Of a DNA stretch of 10,096 nt, positions 1 through 6,592 are shown piece by piece. Each line of letters starts with the position of its first letter. Within the stretch, counting starts at the first letter, position 1. Source of the DNA: Thermoproteati archaeon. Lineage in GTDB: Archaea > Thermoproteota > Thermoprotei_A > Marsarchaeales > UBA168. Below the pieces are notes generated by a model. The model did not search any database. It had not been told where the DNA came from and worked only from the letters and a program-made list of their open reading frames with translations. A program made the translations under genes and the position numbers. Where the stretch lies: NCBI GenBank assembly GCA_023256295.1, contig JAGDXH010000032.1:1-10096 (forward strand), in the 5' to 3' direction.

Positions 1-534
1 AACCCTCTGGCAAAGCTCTCCGACCAGATGAACGCCCGCGCCCTTCTACCCCAAGAGAAGGCTTACCTTGGAAGCTTGCCGCGCCTCGCGAAGCTCCAAA
101 TCGATGGAAGGACGTTCATGCTTGTGCATGGCTCCCCAAGAGATCCCCTTTTTGAGTACGTTTACCCAAATGACGTCCCCGGCCTTCCACCCTGGGGCGC
201 CGACATCTTGCTTCTCGGTCACACGCACGTCCCATTTTGGACCGAGGTCACATGTGCAGCCTGCGGACATCGCATCGTCCTCAACCCAGGCAGCGTCGGC
301 CAGCCAAGAGACGGAGATCCCCGGGCCTCCTATGCCATCCTCGAGCTTTCCGAGGGAGAGCTCAGGCCTACCGTTCGTAGAGTTGAGTACGACGCTGCGG
401 GGGTAGCTATCTCAATGAAGAGACTGGGCTATCCGCCTCAGCTGGCAGAAAGACTGCTCCATGGCCTGCGACAAGAAGCGCAAACCCTGTCTACCTCAGT
501 ACTTCGATGCCGGGTAGCTTCTCACCAGCCATGA
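1..534 (+). CDS. Calcineurin-like metallophosphoesterase (YfcE/MJ0936 type), 3' part
   Basis: The reading frame is open from the first base, so the gene starts outside the window; 177 C-terminal residues are present before a TGA at 532. It has the second half of the small YfcE/MJ0936-like phosphodiesterase fold: LVHGSP (metal-binding His), then LLLGHTHVPF (the GHTH metal ligands), then NPGSVGQPRDGDPRASYA, the typical C-terminal signature. The N-terminal DxH, GD and GNHD motifs must lie upstream. Members of this family are cytoplasmic, metal-dependent phosphodiesterases; the natural substrate is usually unknown. A CAAC motif (two Cys) sits just before the NPGSVG strand and is not part of the usual signature. 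The last 44 nt overlap the end of pgk on the other strand. The family call is firm, the substrate is not. Confidence 0.88.
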   Translation, partial: NPLAKLSDQMNARALLPQEKAYLGSLPRLAKLQIDGRTFMLVHGSPRDPLFEYVYPNDVPGLPPWGADILLLGHTHVPFWTEVTCAACGHRIVLNPGSVGQPRDGDPRASYAILELSEGELRPTVRRVEYDAAGVAISMKRLGYPPQLAERLLHGLRQEAQTLSTSVLRCRVASHQP

Positions 535-1705
535 AGTCTATGAGAGCCTTCCCGGCAGTACTTATGTGCGAGAAGCGTCCCCACATCCCGAGCTCGTCGA
601 TGGCAGATATCGTGTGACCCCCGCCCATTATGGAGTAACCCCCGCTGTCTGCCACCGCTTCAAACAGCTGCTTTGTGCCAACCATGAAGTCTGGGTCTTC
701 ATAGACACCTGCAGGCCCGTTGACCACGATCGTTTTGGCTCTGGCTATGACGGCAGCGAAGCTACTTATGGTCTGGCTTCCGATGTCCATCAAGTCTTCC
801 TCAACTGGAAGAGATGAGATGGCAATCTCCTCCCTCTTTCCGTTCCGCCGGATCGCCACGTCAATAGGACCAAGAAGCTTTCCAGGAAACTCGCGCTGCA
901 ACGACGCTATGCCGTCTAGGACAGCCTTGTCTGCTCCCTTCTTGGCAAGAAGGGCCTCGTTTTTCTCCCCCAAACTCAGACCCTGGGCTTTCAGAACGGC
1001 CTGGCCCAAAAGCCCAGCACAAAGGACCTGATCAGCCAAGCCGTCACGCAACACTCTGTTGGCCACCTTGAATGAGTCATCAGGCTTTGACCCACCCAGA
1101 AGGTAAACTGAAGGGTGAGCTGGCGACTCAAGGGCCCTCGACAGGGCCTCCAGCTCTTCCTGCATGACTCTACCAACACAATGTGGAAGCACCTTCGGAA
1201 AGCCGAGCATTGAGACGTGCTTCCTATGCGCCACACTGAAGGCGTCGCCGACGTAAAGATCCAAGAGTGGGGAAAGCTTCCGGACCATGATGGTTTTTGC
1301 CTGCTGCTCTGGCTCTTTCTCTATCGTCTCCTCAGAGTAAAACCAGACGTTTTCAAGGACAAGAACGTCGCCAGGTTTAAGTGCTGATATGGCCTGTCTG
1401 GCCCCGATGCCAAACACGTCGTCTACAAACAAAACGGCCTTTCCAATTTCCTTGGACAATGCATGGGCATGAATCTGAAGTGAAGTAAAGTCTTCATCGC
1501 CTGCCCTGCCTTGATGCGCCATCACCACGACCTTTGCTCCTCTCTGAGACAGATCCTTGATCGTCTTGGCATGCTCTCTTATTCTAGCCGTATCGGCAAG
1601 AGACGATCCGTCTGGTGAGAGGGGAGAGTTGAAGTCAACCCTCACCAAAGCGGTCTTTCCTGAAACCTGAAACTCATCGATGGTCTTGAAACCGAAGGTC
1701 GTCAT
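491..1705 (-). CDS. pgk: Phosphoglycerate kinase (archaeal type)
   Basis: This 404-residue cytosolic kinase interconverts 1,3-bisphosphoglycerate + ADP and 3-phosphoglycerate + ATP in glycolysis/gluconeogenesis. The full-length two-domain protein is visible: RVDFNSP (22-28, substrate Asp/Asn), MAHQGR (62-67, the archaeal version of the bacterial SHLGRP), LENVWFYSEE (117-126), GDAFSVAHR (153-161), LLGGSKPDDSF (202-212, with the conserved Lys207), VVNGPAGVYED (327-337, nucleotide site) and GGGHT (361-365). Length and motifs match archaeal homologues. The ATG at 1705 is supported by a TATA-like GTTTAAAG centred about 23 nt upstream and by the absence of a Shine-Dalgarno, which suggests a leaderless mRNA. 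It stands alone between the convergent phosphoesterase and the glyS operon. Confidence 0.97.
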   Translation of the reverse strand: MTTFGFKTIDEFQVSGKTALVRVDFNSPLSPDGSSLADTARIREHAKTIKDLSQRGAKVVVMAHQGRAGDEDFTSLQIHAHALSKEIGKAVLFVDDVFGIGARQAISALKPGDVLVLENVWFYSEETIEKEPEQQAKTIMVRKLSPLLDLYVGDAFSVAHRKHVSMLGFPKVLPHCVGRVMQEELEALSRALESPAHPSVYLLGGSKPDDSFKVANRVLRDGLADQVLCAGLLGQAVLKAQGLSLGEKNEALLAKKGADKAVLDGIASLQREFPGKLLGPIDVAIRRNGKREEIAISSLPVEEDLMDIGSQTISSFAAVIARAKTIVVNGPAGVYEDPDFMVGTKQLFEAVADSGGYSIMGGGHTISAIDELGMWGRFSHISTAGKALIDFMAGEKLPGIEVLR

Positions 1706-1724
1706 GTGCTCGCCCAGACCTCGG

Positions 1725-1732
1725 CTTTAAAC
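1725..1732 (-). promoter_or_regulatory. TATA box for pgk
   Basis: GTTTAAAG on the minus strand lies in the 38-nt gap between the small beta-barrel gene and pgk. Its centre is about 23 nt upstream of the pgk ATG, which would place the start of transcription at or next to the start codon. This is sequence reading only; the spacing agrees with the other promoters in the window. Confidence 0.6.
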
Positions 1733-1743
1733 CTGACGAAGGA

Positions 1744-1989
1744 TCACGGCTGTTGAGGCGATCTGATGGTGGCTATGCTGTTATCGGCCACTCCAGCTCT
1801 CTCCATGTCTTCCGAGCTGGCCCAGACCTCGCCTGGCGGCACCTCGTCGCCACTCTTTGCTGCCAAAAGCATCTTTCTCTTGCCAGCTATGACGACCTCC
1901 AGTACCGAAGACACGCCTAGCTCCTCGGCAACCGCCGGGTTAAGCCTTGCCTCTCCGTCCTTTACCTGATCTTTTTTCCTAACCCTCAT
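1744..1989 (-). CDS. Small putative double-psi beta-barrel/AbrB-like protein
   Basis: This small gene encodes 81 residues from ATG 1989, or 89 residues from an in-frame TTG at 2013, which is 11 nt after the glyS stop. I do not recognise it as a named protein. After a basic N-terminus (MRVRKKDQ) it reads as a compact all-beta domain: ARLNPAVAEELGV, then a strand VLEVVIAGKRKMLLAA, then VPPGEVWAS, and finally GVADNSIATIR. That order (a 'lnP..a.elGv' helix, a V-rich strand, a final 'Gv.d.siatvr' strand) resembles the double-psi beta-barrel seen in CDC48/VAT N-domains and FwdD-like proteins; this is an inference from pattern. There are no catalytic residues or membrane segments. It follows glyS with no promoter of its own and is probably co-transcribed. 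Neither start has a well-placed Shine-Dalgarno; I prefer ATG, without much conviction. Confidence 0.7.
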   Translation of the reverse strand: MRVRKKDQVKDGEARLNPAVAEELGVSSVLEVVIAGKRKMLLAAKSGDEVPPGEVWASSEDMERAGVADNSIATIRSPQQP

Positions 1990-2024
1990 GCGCCGTTCTT
2001 TTCTCTGATCCAATTCGAGCGCAC

Positions 2025-3776
2025 TTATCCTCCGGCTTTTTTGCCTTTGGGAGGCCTTCGAGAAAACTCTTCAAGCCCAAGAGAGATCAGACTCTTGCCA
2101 GAAAGCACGCGGCGAAGAATTTCGGCCAGTTCCGAGCTCCGTGCTCTCCACTGCTTCCAACTGTCTCTGTCGCGAACGGTCACCGAGTTATCTTCAAGCG
2201 AGCGCTGATCTATCGTGATGGCAACCGGTATACCTATCTCATCTGAGCGCGCGTACCTCTTTCCAATGGAGCCATCTTCGTCGTAAAATACAGAGTAACC
2301 GGCTTCTCTAAGCTCTGACTCCAGCCTCTTGGCCATAGATCCCATGTCGTCCCTTTTGACCAGGGGAAAGATCGAGCAATCGTATGGAGCAACCGATGAG
2401 GGAAGGGCAAGTACAACCCTACCTTCCTTGATCACCAAAGAACGGTCAAGAAGAGCATAAAGCAGCCTCTCTGATCCAAAGGAAGGCTCCACCACGTGCG
2501 GTATCAACTTCTTTGCGGAGACCAACCTCTCTTCAACCTGCACGGCAAAGTGCCTCGGTCCGAGCCTGACGCGCCCGAAGCTCAAGTTGAGCTCAACCTC
2601 TTGGCCAACCTGAGATGGGTCAAGAGTAGAGATTGCAGCCAAGACCTCGCCAGAATGCTCCCCAAAGTCCACCCTAACCGCGTCGGCATGAGCAACGACC
2701 CGCCGAGAGGCCTGCAGGAACGGCTTTTCTAAAGTCACTGAAACAGAAAGATCCTGACCGCTCTTGATAGAGTGATTTCTCAAGTCATAATCTGTCCTGT
2801 AAGAGATTCCAGCAACCTCCACAAGTCCCCACCGCTTCGTTGGTATCATCACGTCAAAGGTTTGCGCACTATAATGTGCTCTTTCCTTGTCCCCTTTCTC
2901 AACGAAGCGAACCTCCTCACTCTTGAAGCCCAGATTGAGCAAAAACTGAAGGGCTGCTTCCATGAAGTAAGCCATCCAGGGCGTCTTGACATGGCTGGTC
3001 GAGACGGCCTTCATCGGCGTCAGGGTGAGTTCGCGCCCATCAGCCAACGTCAGGTTCAAGCTCTCAGCCGCCATATCGCCGAGCGCTGACATCGCAGCCT
3101 GTAAGTCCGCAGGATCGAAAAAGAACTCAAACTCCATTATGGTGAACTCCCTCATCCGTATCAAGCTCTGCCTGGGGGAAATCTCGTTTCTGGCAACGCG
3201 GCCTACCTGAGCGACTCCAAGCGGAAGCTGCCTTCTGGATGCCTCAAAGATGCGCTTAAAAGACGTGAACATGCCCTGAGCCGTTTCGGGACGCACGTAA
3301 GCGACGTCGGAGGTAAAGGGGCCCAGATTTGTTTTAAAAAGCAAGTTAAAGGTCTTGACGCCGCCAAGCCTCGCTCCGCACGCGTCGCACCTGACGTCGT
3401 TCTTCTGAAACAGGGCGTTCAACTCCTCGATACCAAGCCCTTCCGCGTTCACCCCTAGCTTGGCTTCCAGCAGTTGATCTGCCCTGTAAACCCTGTGACA
3501 ACTCGGACACTCCACGAGCGGATCCGTGAAAGAAGAAACGTGCCCGCTAGCCTCCAGCACCCGAGATGGCGTTATGAGAGGTGTCTCGACCTCAACCATG
3601 GGCAAGGAAAGCCCTTCAAGGAAGAAGCGTCTCCAGATTCCTTCTAGCTTGTGCTTCACCCTGAGCCCGATTTGCCCCACGTCGTAAAGGCCGCCAACAC
3701 CTCCGTATATCTCAAAGCTGGGCCAGTAGAAACCTCTCCTCCTTGCCAAGCCGTCAACGTCATCTAAGCGCTCCAA
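2025..3776 (-). CDS. glyS: Glycyl-tRNA synthetase (archaeal/eukaryotic dimeric type)
   Basis: This class II aminoacyl-tRNA synthetase of 583 residues charges tRNA-Gly with glycine. Visible in order: a motif-1 region GFYWPSFEIYGGVGGLYD (15-32); two cysteine pairs, C90/C93 and C130/C133, for a zinc-binding insertion; RPETAQGMF (162-170); motif 2 ARNEISPRQSLIRMREFT (195-212); GISYRTDYDL (323-332); motif 3 around EPSFGSERLLYALL (430-443); and an anticodon-binding domain from about 455 to 560 (ALPSSVAPYDCSIFPL). Size and motifs fit the alpha2 enzyme, not the bacterial alpha2beta2 form. The start is TTG: an in-frame stop lies 24 nt upstream, GGAG sits 9 nt before it, and a TATA-like box is centred about 25 nt upstream. 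The C-terminus is basic (PPKGKKAGG). The beta-barrel gene follows closely. Confidence 0.97.
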   Translation of the reverse strand: MERLDDVDGLARRRGFYWPSFEIYGGVGGLYDVGQIGLRVKHKLEGIWRRFFLEGLSLPMVEVETPLITPSRVLEASGHVSSFTDPLVECPSCHRVYRADQLLEAKLGVNAEGLGIEELNALFQKNDVRCDACGARLGGVKTFNLLFKTNLGPFTSDVAYVRPETAQGMFTSFKRIFEASRRQLPLGVAQVGRVARNEISPRQSLIRMREFTIMEFEFFFDPADLQAAMSALGDMAAESLNLTLADGRELTLTPMKAVSTSHVKTPWMAYFMEAALQFLLNLGFKSEEVRFVEKGDKERAHYSAQTFDVMIPTKRWGLVEVAGISYRTDYDLRNHSIKSGQDLSVSVTLEKPFLQASRRVVAHADAVRVDFGEHSGEVLAAISTLDPSQVGQEVELNLSFGRVRLGPRHFAVQVEERLVSAKKLIPHVVEPSFGSERLLYALLDRSLVIKEGRVVLALPSSVAPYDCSIFPLVKRDDMGSMAKRLESELREAGYSVFYDEDGSIGKRYARSDEIGIPVAITIDQRSLEDNSVTVRDRDSWKQWRARSSELAEILRRVLSGKSLISLGLEEFSRRPPKGKKAGG

Positions 3777-3780
3777 GGCA

Positions 3781-3810
3781 CAACACTCCGTCTCGCGCTA
3801 ATAAGTGTTG
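3781..3810. repeat. Inverted repeat CAACACT...AGTGTTG in the glyS promoter
   Basis: A perfect 7-bp inverted repeat (arms 3781-3787 and 3804-3810, 16-nt spacer) spans the region from the TATA box to just before the glyS start. It could be an operator, or a weak hairpin at the end of the zinc-ribbon gene transcript. Chance occurrence is possible for arms this short. Confidence 0.4.
3798..3805 (-). promoter_or_regulatory. TATA box for glyS
   Basis: CTTATTAG on the minus strand is centred about 25 nt upstream of the TTG start of glyS. This supports both TTG as the true start and an mRNA with little or no leader. The right arm of an inverted repeat overlaps it. Confidence 0.55.
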
Positions 3811-3813
3811 AGC

Positions 3814-4461
3814 CTAAGACGCCCCAAGGGGATGCGATGCAGTCTGCGCCCTCCTGAAGATGCTGCGGTGAGATAACAGCAACCAAAGCAGCACCAAGTC
3901 CACGATCAACGGGATCAAGAATATTGGACCTATCTCCAAGACGTAAAGCAAGAACACGTATGCCGTGATCCCCATCATCACGGCGCTGCCGTAAAGCGCC
4001 CACTTCTTCAGGCGAAGGAGGCCAACTGAAAGGGCGATGAATACCACCGCCCCAGCCCCCAGGGTGACAGCCATGACCAGGGAGTAATACGAAAATTCCG
4101 ACGGCGTGAACGTGACGTCATAGCCGTATGAGTGAAATAGCTGGTTCAGCTGAGAAACCTCAGATGCAGAAACCTCCAGCCTAGCAATGGCCATTGAGAT
4201 CGCCATCAGGAGAGAGAGGAAGCCCAGGAGCATGCCGATGGCAGCGATGAGCGTGATTGAGGTGGGCCTCCTGCGCACGGCTTCAGTTCTCGGGACCTCT
4301 TGCAAGCCACCATGAGCCTGAAGATCCTGTTGAGTGACCCAGAAGTCAGCCAAAGAGGAACCGCACTTTGGACAATAGTAGACACGGCCGGGAAGCTCCG
4401 CCCCGCAATAAGGGCAATACACCTTCTTTTCCTGATCTGGGTTCTGCTGGGAGCTTGACAA
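3814..4461 (-). CDS. Zinc-ribbon, four-helix membrane protein of unknown function
   Basis: I do not recognise a named family. From the TTG at 4461 the protein has 215 residues: a short hydrophilic start, a zinc ribbon CPYC...CPKC (Cys 16, 19, 30, 33), a linker, then four hydrophobic segments at roughly 67-93, 126-149, 156-177 and 178-196, and a short basic tail. An N-terminal cytoplasmic zinc ribbon on a small multi-pass membrane protein is common in archaea and usually uncharacterised. A longer ATG version (start 4494, 226 aa) exists, but the promoter-like CTTTTAAG lies inside its first codons, and its centre is about 26 nt from the TTG, so a leaderless start at TTG fits better. It is transcribed divergently from the Lrp-type regulator, which may control it. 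Confidence 0.8.
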   Translation of the reverse strand: MSSSQQNPDQEKKVYCPYCGAELPGRVYYCPKCGSSLADFWVTQQDLQAHGGLQEVPRTEAVRRRPTSITLIAAIGMLLGFLSLLMAISMAIARLEVSASEVSQLNQLFHSYGYDVTFTPSEFSYYSLVMAVTLGAGAVVFIALSVGLLRLKKWALYGSAVMMGITAYVFLLYVLEIGPIFLIPLIVDLVLLWLLLSHRSIFRRAQTASHPLGAS

Positions 4462-4483
4462 ACTGAGTTCGCCTTGAGGGAAG

Positions 4484-4491
4484 CTTAAAAG
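4484..4491 (-). promoter_or_regulatory. TATA box for the zinc-ribbon membrane protein gene
   Basis: CTTTTAAG on the minus strand is centred about 26 nt upstream of TTG 4461. It overlaps the first codons of the longer ATG version of the ORF, which argues against that start. Confidence 0.45.
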
Positions 4492-4504
4492 CATGACAGG
4501 CGGA

Positions 4505-4512
4505 CTTATAAG
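4505..4512 (+). promoter_or_regulatory. TATA box for the Lrp/AsnC regulator gene
   Basis: CTTATAAG is a perfect palindrome centred about 23 nt upstream of ATG 4532 on the plus strand. It predicts a leaderless transcript for the regulator. Its symmetry means it could in principle also be read on the minus strand, where transcription would begin inside the neighbouring gene. Confidence 0.6.
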
Positions 4513-4531
4513 TCAAGGTACGAACGAGGTC

Positions 4532-4978
4532 ATGGAAGTAGATGAGCTGGACAGGAAGATCCTTCATCTCCTCCAGCTAAACGGGCAGATTGGCTACCGT
4601 GAGCTGGCTGCCAAGGCCGGCACGAATCCAAGCACGGTGTTCAATCGCGTGAAGTCTCTTGAAAAAAGAGGCGTGATCAAAGGGTACACCGCGATTCTTT
4701 CCCCCTCCGCTCTAGGCTACGACCTGACGGCGATAATCTTTGTGAGGATAACAGGTCCTCACCTGATAGAACTGGAACAGAAGATAGCAAGCCTACCTGC
4801 CGTTCAGATGGTATATGACATAACTGGAGACTACGACGTCATGGTCATCGCAAAATTCAGAAACATGAATGAGCTAAACTCATTTGTCAAGGGAGTCCTG
4901 TCCATGCAGTACGTCGAGAGAACCCTCACGAACCTTGCACTCAACGTCGTCAAGGAAGAGCCGCTCCTTCCTCTCTGA
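4532..4978 (+). CDS. Lrp/AsnC-family transcriptional regulator
   Basis: The protein has 148 residues, normal for the family. The N-terminal half carries the Lrp helix-turn-helix: DELDRKILHLLQLNGQIGYRELA, then TNPSTVFNRVKSLEKRGVIKGY (about 4-52). The C-terminal half is the RAM ligand-binding/oligomerisation domain (about 62-145), with the hallmark DITGDYDVMVIAKF near 96-109. Such proteins form dimers to octamers, bind near promoters and often respond to amino acids; the effector is not readable here. An upstream in-frame ATG at 4493 would add 13 residues, but the palindromic TATA box at 4505-4512 places the transcript start at ATG 4532. It faces away from the zinc-ribbon membrane protein gene, so autoregulation and control of that neighbour are both plausible. 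It ends 2 nt from the convergent slipin gene. Confidence 0.94.
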   Translation: MEVDELDRKILHLLQLNGQIGYRELAAKAGTNPSTVFNRVKSLEKRGVIKGYTAILSPSALGYDLTAIIFVRITGPHLIELEQKIASLPAVQMVYDITGDYDVMVIAKFRNMNELNSFVKGVLSMQYVERTLTNLALNVVKEEPLLPL

Positions 4979-4980
4979 AG

Positions 4981-5907
4981 CTATTTTCTCTCTGAGGCCT
5001 CTGGACCTCCAGCGTCTTGCTCTCCTGAAAAGCTCTTCAAGAAGTCCGTGACGGGCTTCAGGGCCGCGACGAACTCCATGGGCAACACGTATTTCGTGGA
5101 TGGACTGGATCCTATTTGCTTCAGCACCTCGAAGTACTGAAGGGACATGGTCTTCTGGTCTACATCCTTAGCGGTCCCAGAGATTGTCTTCAGCGCGGTG
5201 GCCAACCCCTCGGCACGCAGTATCGCTGCCTGCTTGTCTCCCTCTGCCCTCAGTATCTCCGACTGCTTGTCCCCCTCGGCCACCGTGACCGCGGCTGTCT
5301 TCTTCCCATCAGCCTCTATCACCATGGCCCTTCTGCTTCTCTCTGCTGACATCTGCTTGATCATGGCATCTTGAACGTCCTTGGGAGGTATGATCTCCCT
5401 TATCTCGACGCTTGATACCTTGACACCCCACCTGGCCGTGACTTCGTCGAGCTTACTCCTCAGAATCTGATTGATGGTATCGCGCTTTGCCAATATCTCG
5501 TCGAGCTGTATGTCCCCTATGACTGCCCTCAGGGTGGTTGTGGCGATGCCAGTGGCTGCGCCTTCAAAGTTCTGAACCTGAACCACTGAGTCAGTCGCGT
5601 TGAACACCTTCGTGTATATGAGGAAGTCGATGTCGACAGGAGCGTTGTCCTTGGTTATGCACGTCTGGTGGGGGACCGTGATGTACCTCTCCCTCAGGTC
5701 CACTTTCTTCGGCACGTCTATTATGGGAACTATGAACACTATTCCTGGTCCTTTTTCGCCTATCACGCGGCCAAACCTAAATACAACCAGCCTCTCGTAC
5801 TCCTTGACTATGCGGATGGAGTAGGCAAGAAAGATCAGTACGAATATCAGAACTACAACAGCTGCGATCATAGATGCCGATATGGCGAGCGCTTGCAAAA
5901 ACACCAT
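4981..5907 (-). CDS. Slipin/stomatin-like SPFH membrane protein
   Basis: The protein has 308 residues, the usual length. One N-terminal membrane segment (about 5-30) leads into an SPFH/band 7 domain (about 33-190) with RIVKEYERLVVFRFGR, GPGIVFIVPIID, the TTLRAVIGDIQLDEIL block and IREIIPPKDVQDAM. A charged coiled coil follows, with near-tandem repeats AEGDKQ(S/A)xILRAEG at about 210-234, then a short helical tail. Stomatin homologues form cage-like oligomers at the membrane that organise partner proteins. Many archaeal slipins are encoded next to an NfeD-type membrane protease; no nfeD gene is adjacent here. The ATG at 5907 has a TATA-like box in a 12-bp palindrome centred about 23 nt upstream and no Shine-Dalgarno. 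The gene is probably monocistronic, since it converges with the Lrp gene. Confidence 0.95.
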   Translation of the reverse strand: MVFLQALAISASMIAAVVVLIFVLIFLAYSIRIVKEYERLVVFRFGRVIGEKGPGIVFIVPIIDVPKKVDLRERYITVPHQTCITKDNAPVDIDFLIYTKVFNATDSVVQVQNFEGAATGIATTTLRAVIGDIQLDEILAKRDTINQILRSKLDEVTARWGVKVSSVEIREIIPPKDVQDAMIKQMSAERSRRAMVIEADGKKTAAVTVAEGDKQSEILRAEGDKQAAILRAEGLATALKTISGTAKDVDQKTMSLQYFEVLKQIGSSPSTKYVLPMEFVAALKPVTDFLKSFSGEQDAGGPEASERK

Positions 5908-5924
5908 AAAAACAAGAGACAGCC

Positions 5925-5936
5925 AGCTTTAAAGCT
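5925..5936 (-). promoter_or_regulatory. TATA box for slipin within a 12-bp palindrome
   Basis: AGCTTTAAAGCT is a perfect 12-bp palindrome in the 34-nt gap between the nuclease-like gene and the slipin gene. The CTTTAAAG core is centred about 23 nt upstream of the slipin ATG. Read on the plus strand it would point into the end of the nuclease-like gene, where no plus-strand gene is seen. Confidence 0.6.
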
Positions 5937-5941
5937 ATTGT

Positions 5942-6592
5942 TTAGGCCACCAAGTACAACCTAGCTCTTCCGCTTCTCCCGACGACCTTGGCTGCTCCGG
6001 ACCTGAGAAGGACGTAGCAGGCCCTCTGCGCAGCCGTCCTAGAGAGCCCAGATGTCCTGGAGAGATCTGAGGCAGTGAAAGGAGATCTCGGAGGTCTGAC
6101 GTACTCGATCACATCCTGAGGTCCGGCGAAAACGATTTCCCCAAGTATATCCACTGGTGTCGTGTCGCGCCTGAAGTGCTTTCTGGGCGCCGCCTTGTAC
6201 CGGCTCCAGCTTCTGTACTCGGATAGCAACAAGAACCTCACCCTGAGATTTGGGCTCGGAAAAACCCTCATGAAGTGAACCATCTCGTAAAGCACCCTCG
6301 GTTCAGTCCTGTGCTCCCAAGCCCCCCTGGGTGTGACGAGCTTCTTCTGAACGGGCACGATCACGTCCACCTCATAGCCCATCAGAAGCAGCCTGCTGAC
6401 CTTCTCTTGTATCTTGTGAAGCCCGCTCACCTGTATCTCGAGAGCCCTGTTTCCTGCGAGGACATCTATCCTGTAACGACCGACTTTGACCTCCTTGGCT
6501 CCTCCCAGTTCCTCGGCATACCTGTCCTGGAGGAGTTCGTGAAGCCTGCTCTTGTTCCTACCCGTTTCTGGCCGAGAGGGACGGGCCCGCAT
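5942..6592 (-). CDS. Putative PD-(D/E)XK nuclease-like protein with C-terminal winged helix
   Basis: The protein has 216 residues and is not a named family I can assign. The N-terminal part has the order expected of a PD-(D/E)XK-type fold: a helix with Glu19 (KSRLHELLQDRYAEEL), a strand ending in Asp43 (KVGRYRIDVLAG), a strand ALEIQVS (Glu52, Gln54), then a helix and the strand YEVDVIVPV. The catalytic lysine is Gln here (EIQ), as in some known subfamilies. The middle (RSWSRYKAAPRKHFRRD) is basic. The last 45 residues, from PFTASDLSRTSGLSRTAAQR to GRSGRARLYLVA, read as a winged helix, so DNA binding is likely. The ATG lies within the end of eno (35-nt overlap) without a clear Shine-Dalgarno or promoter, so it is probably co-transcribed with and translationally coupled to eno. 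Gene reality is fairly sure; nuclease activity is an inference. Confidence 0.72.
   Translation of the reverse strand: MRARPSRPETGRNKSRLHELLQDRYAEELGGAKEVKVGRYRIDVLAGNRALEIQVSGLHKIQEKVSRLLLMGYEVDVIVPVQKKLVTPRGAWEHRTEPRVLYEMVHFMRVFPSPNLRVRFLLLSEYRSWSRYKAAPRKHFRRDTTPVDILGEIVFAGPQDVIEYVRPPRSPFTASDLSRTSGLSRTAAQRACYVLLRSGAAKVVGRSGRARLYLVA

Noticed and set aside
68..406. Plus-strand 112-codon ORF within the phosphoesterase gene
   Set aside because: It is a shifted-frame shadow of the phosphoesterase, which carries clear motifs in its own frame.
4493..4531. 13-residue N-terminal extension of the Lrp regulator from ATG 4493
   Set aside because: The TATA box CTTATAAG lies inside this extension and the family domain begins at MEVDELDRKIL, so ATG 4532 is the better start.
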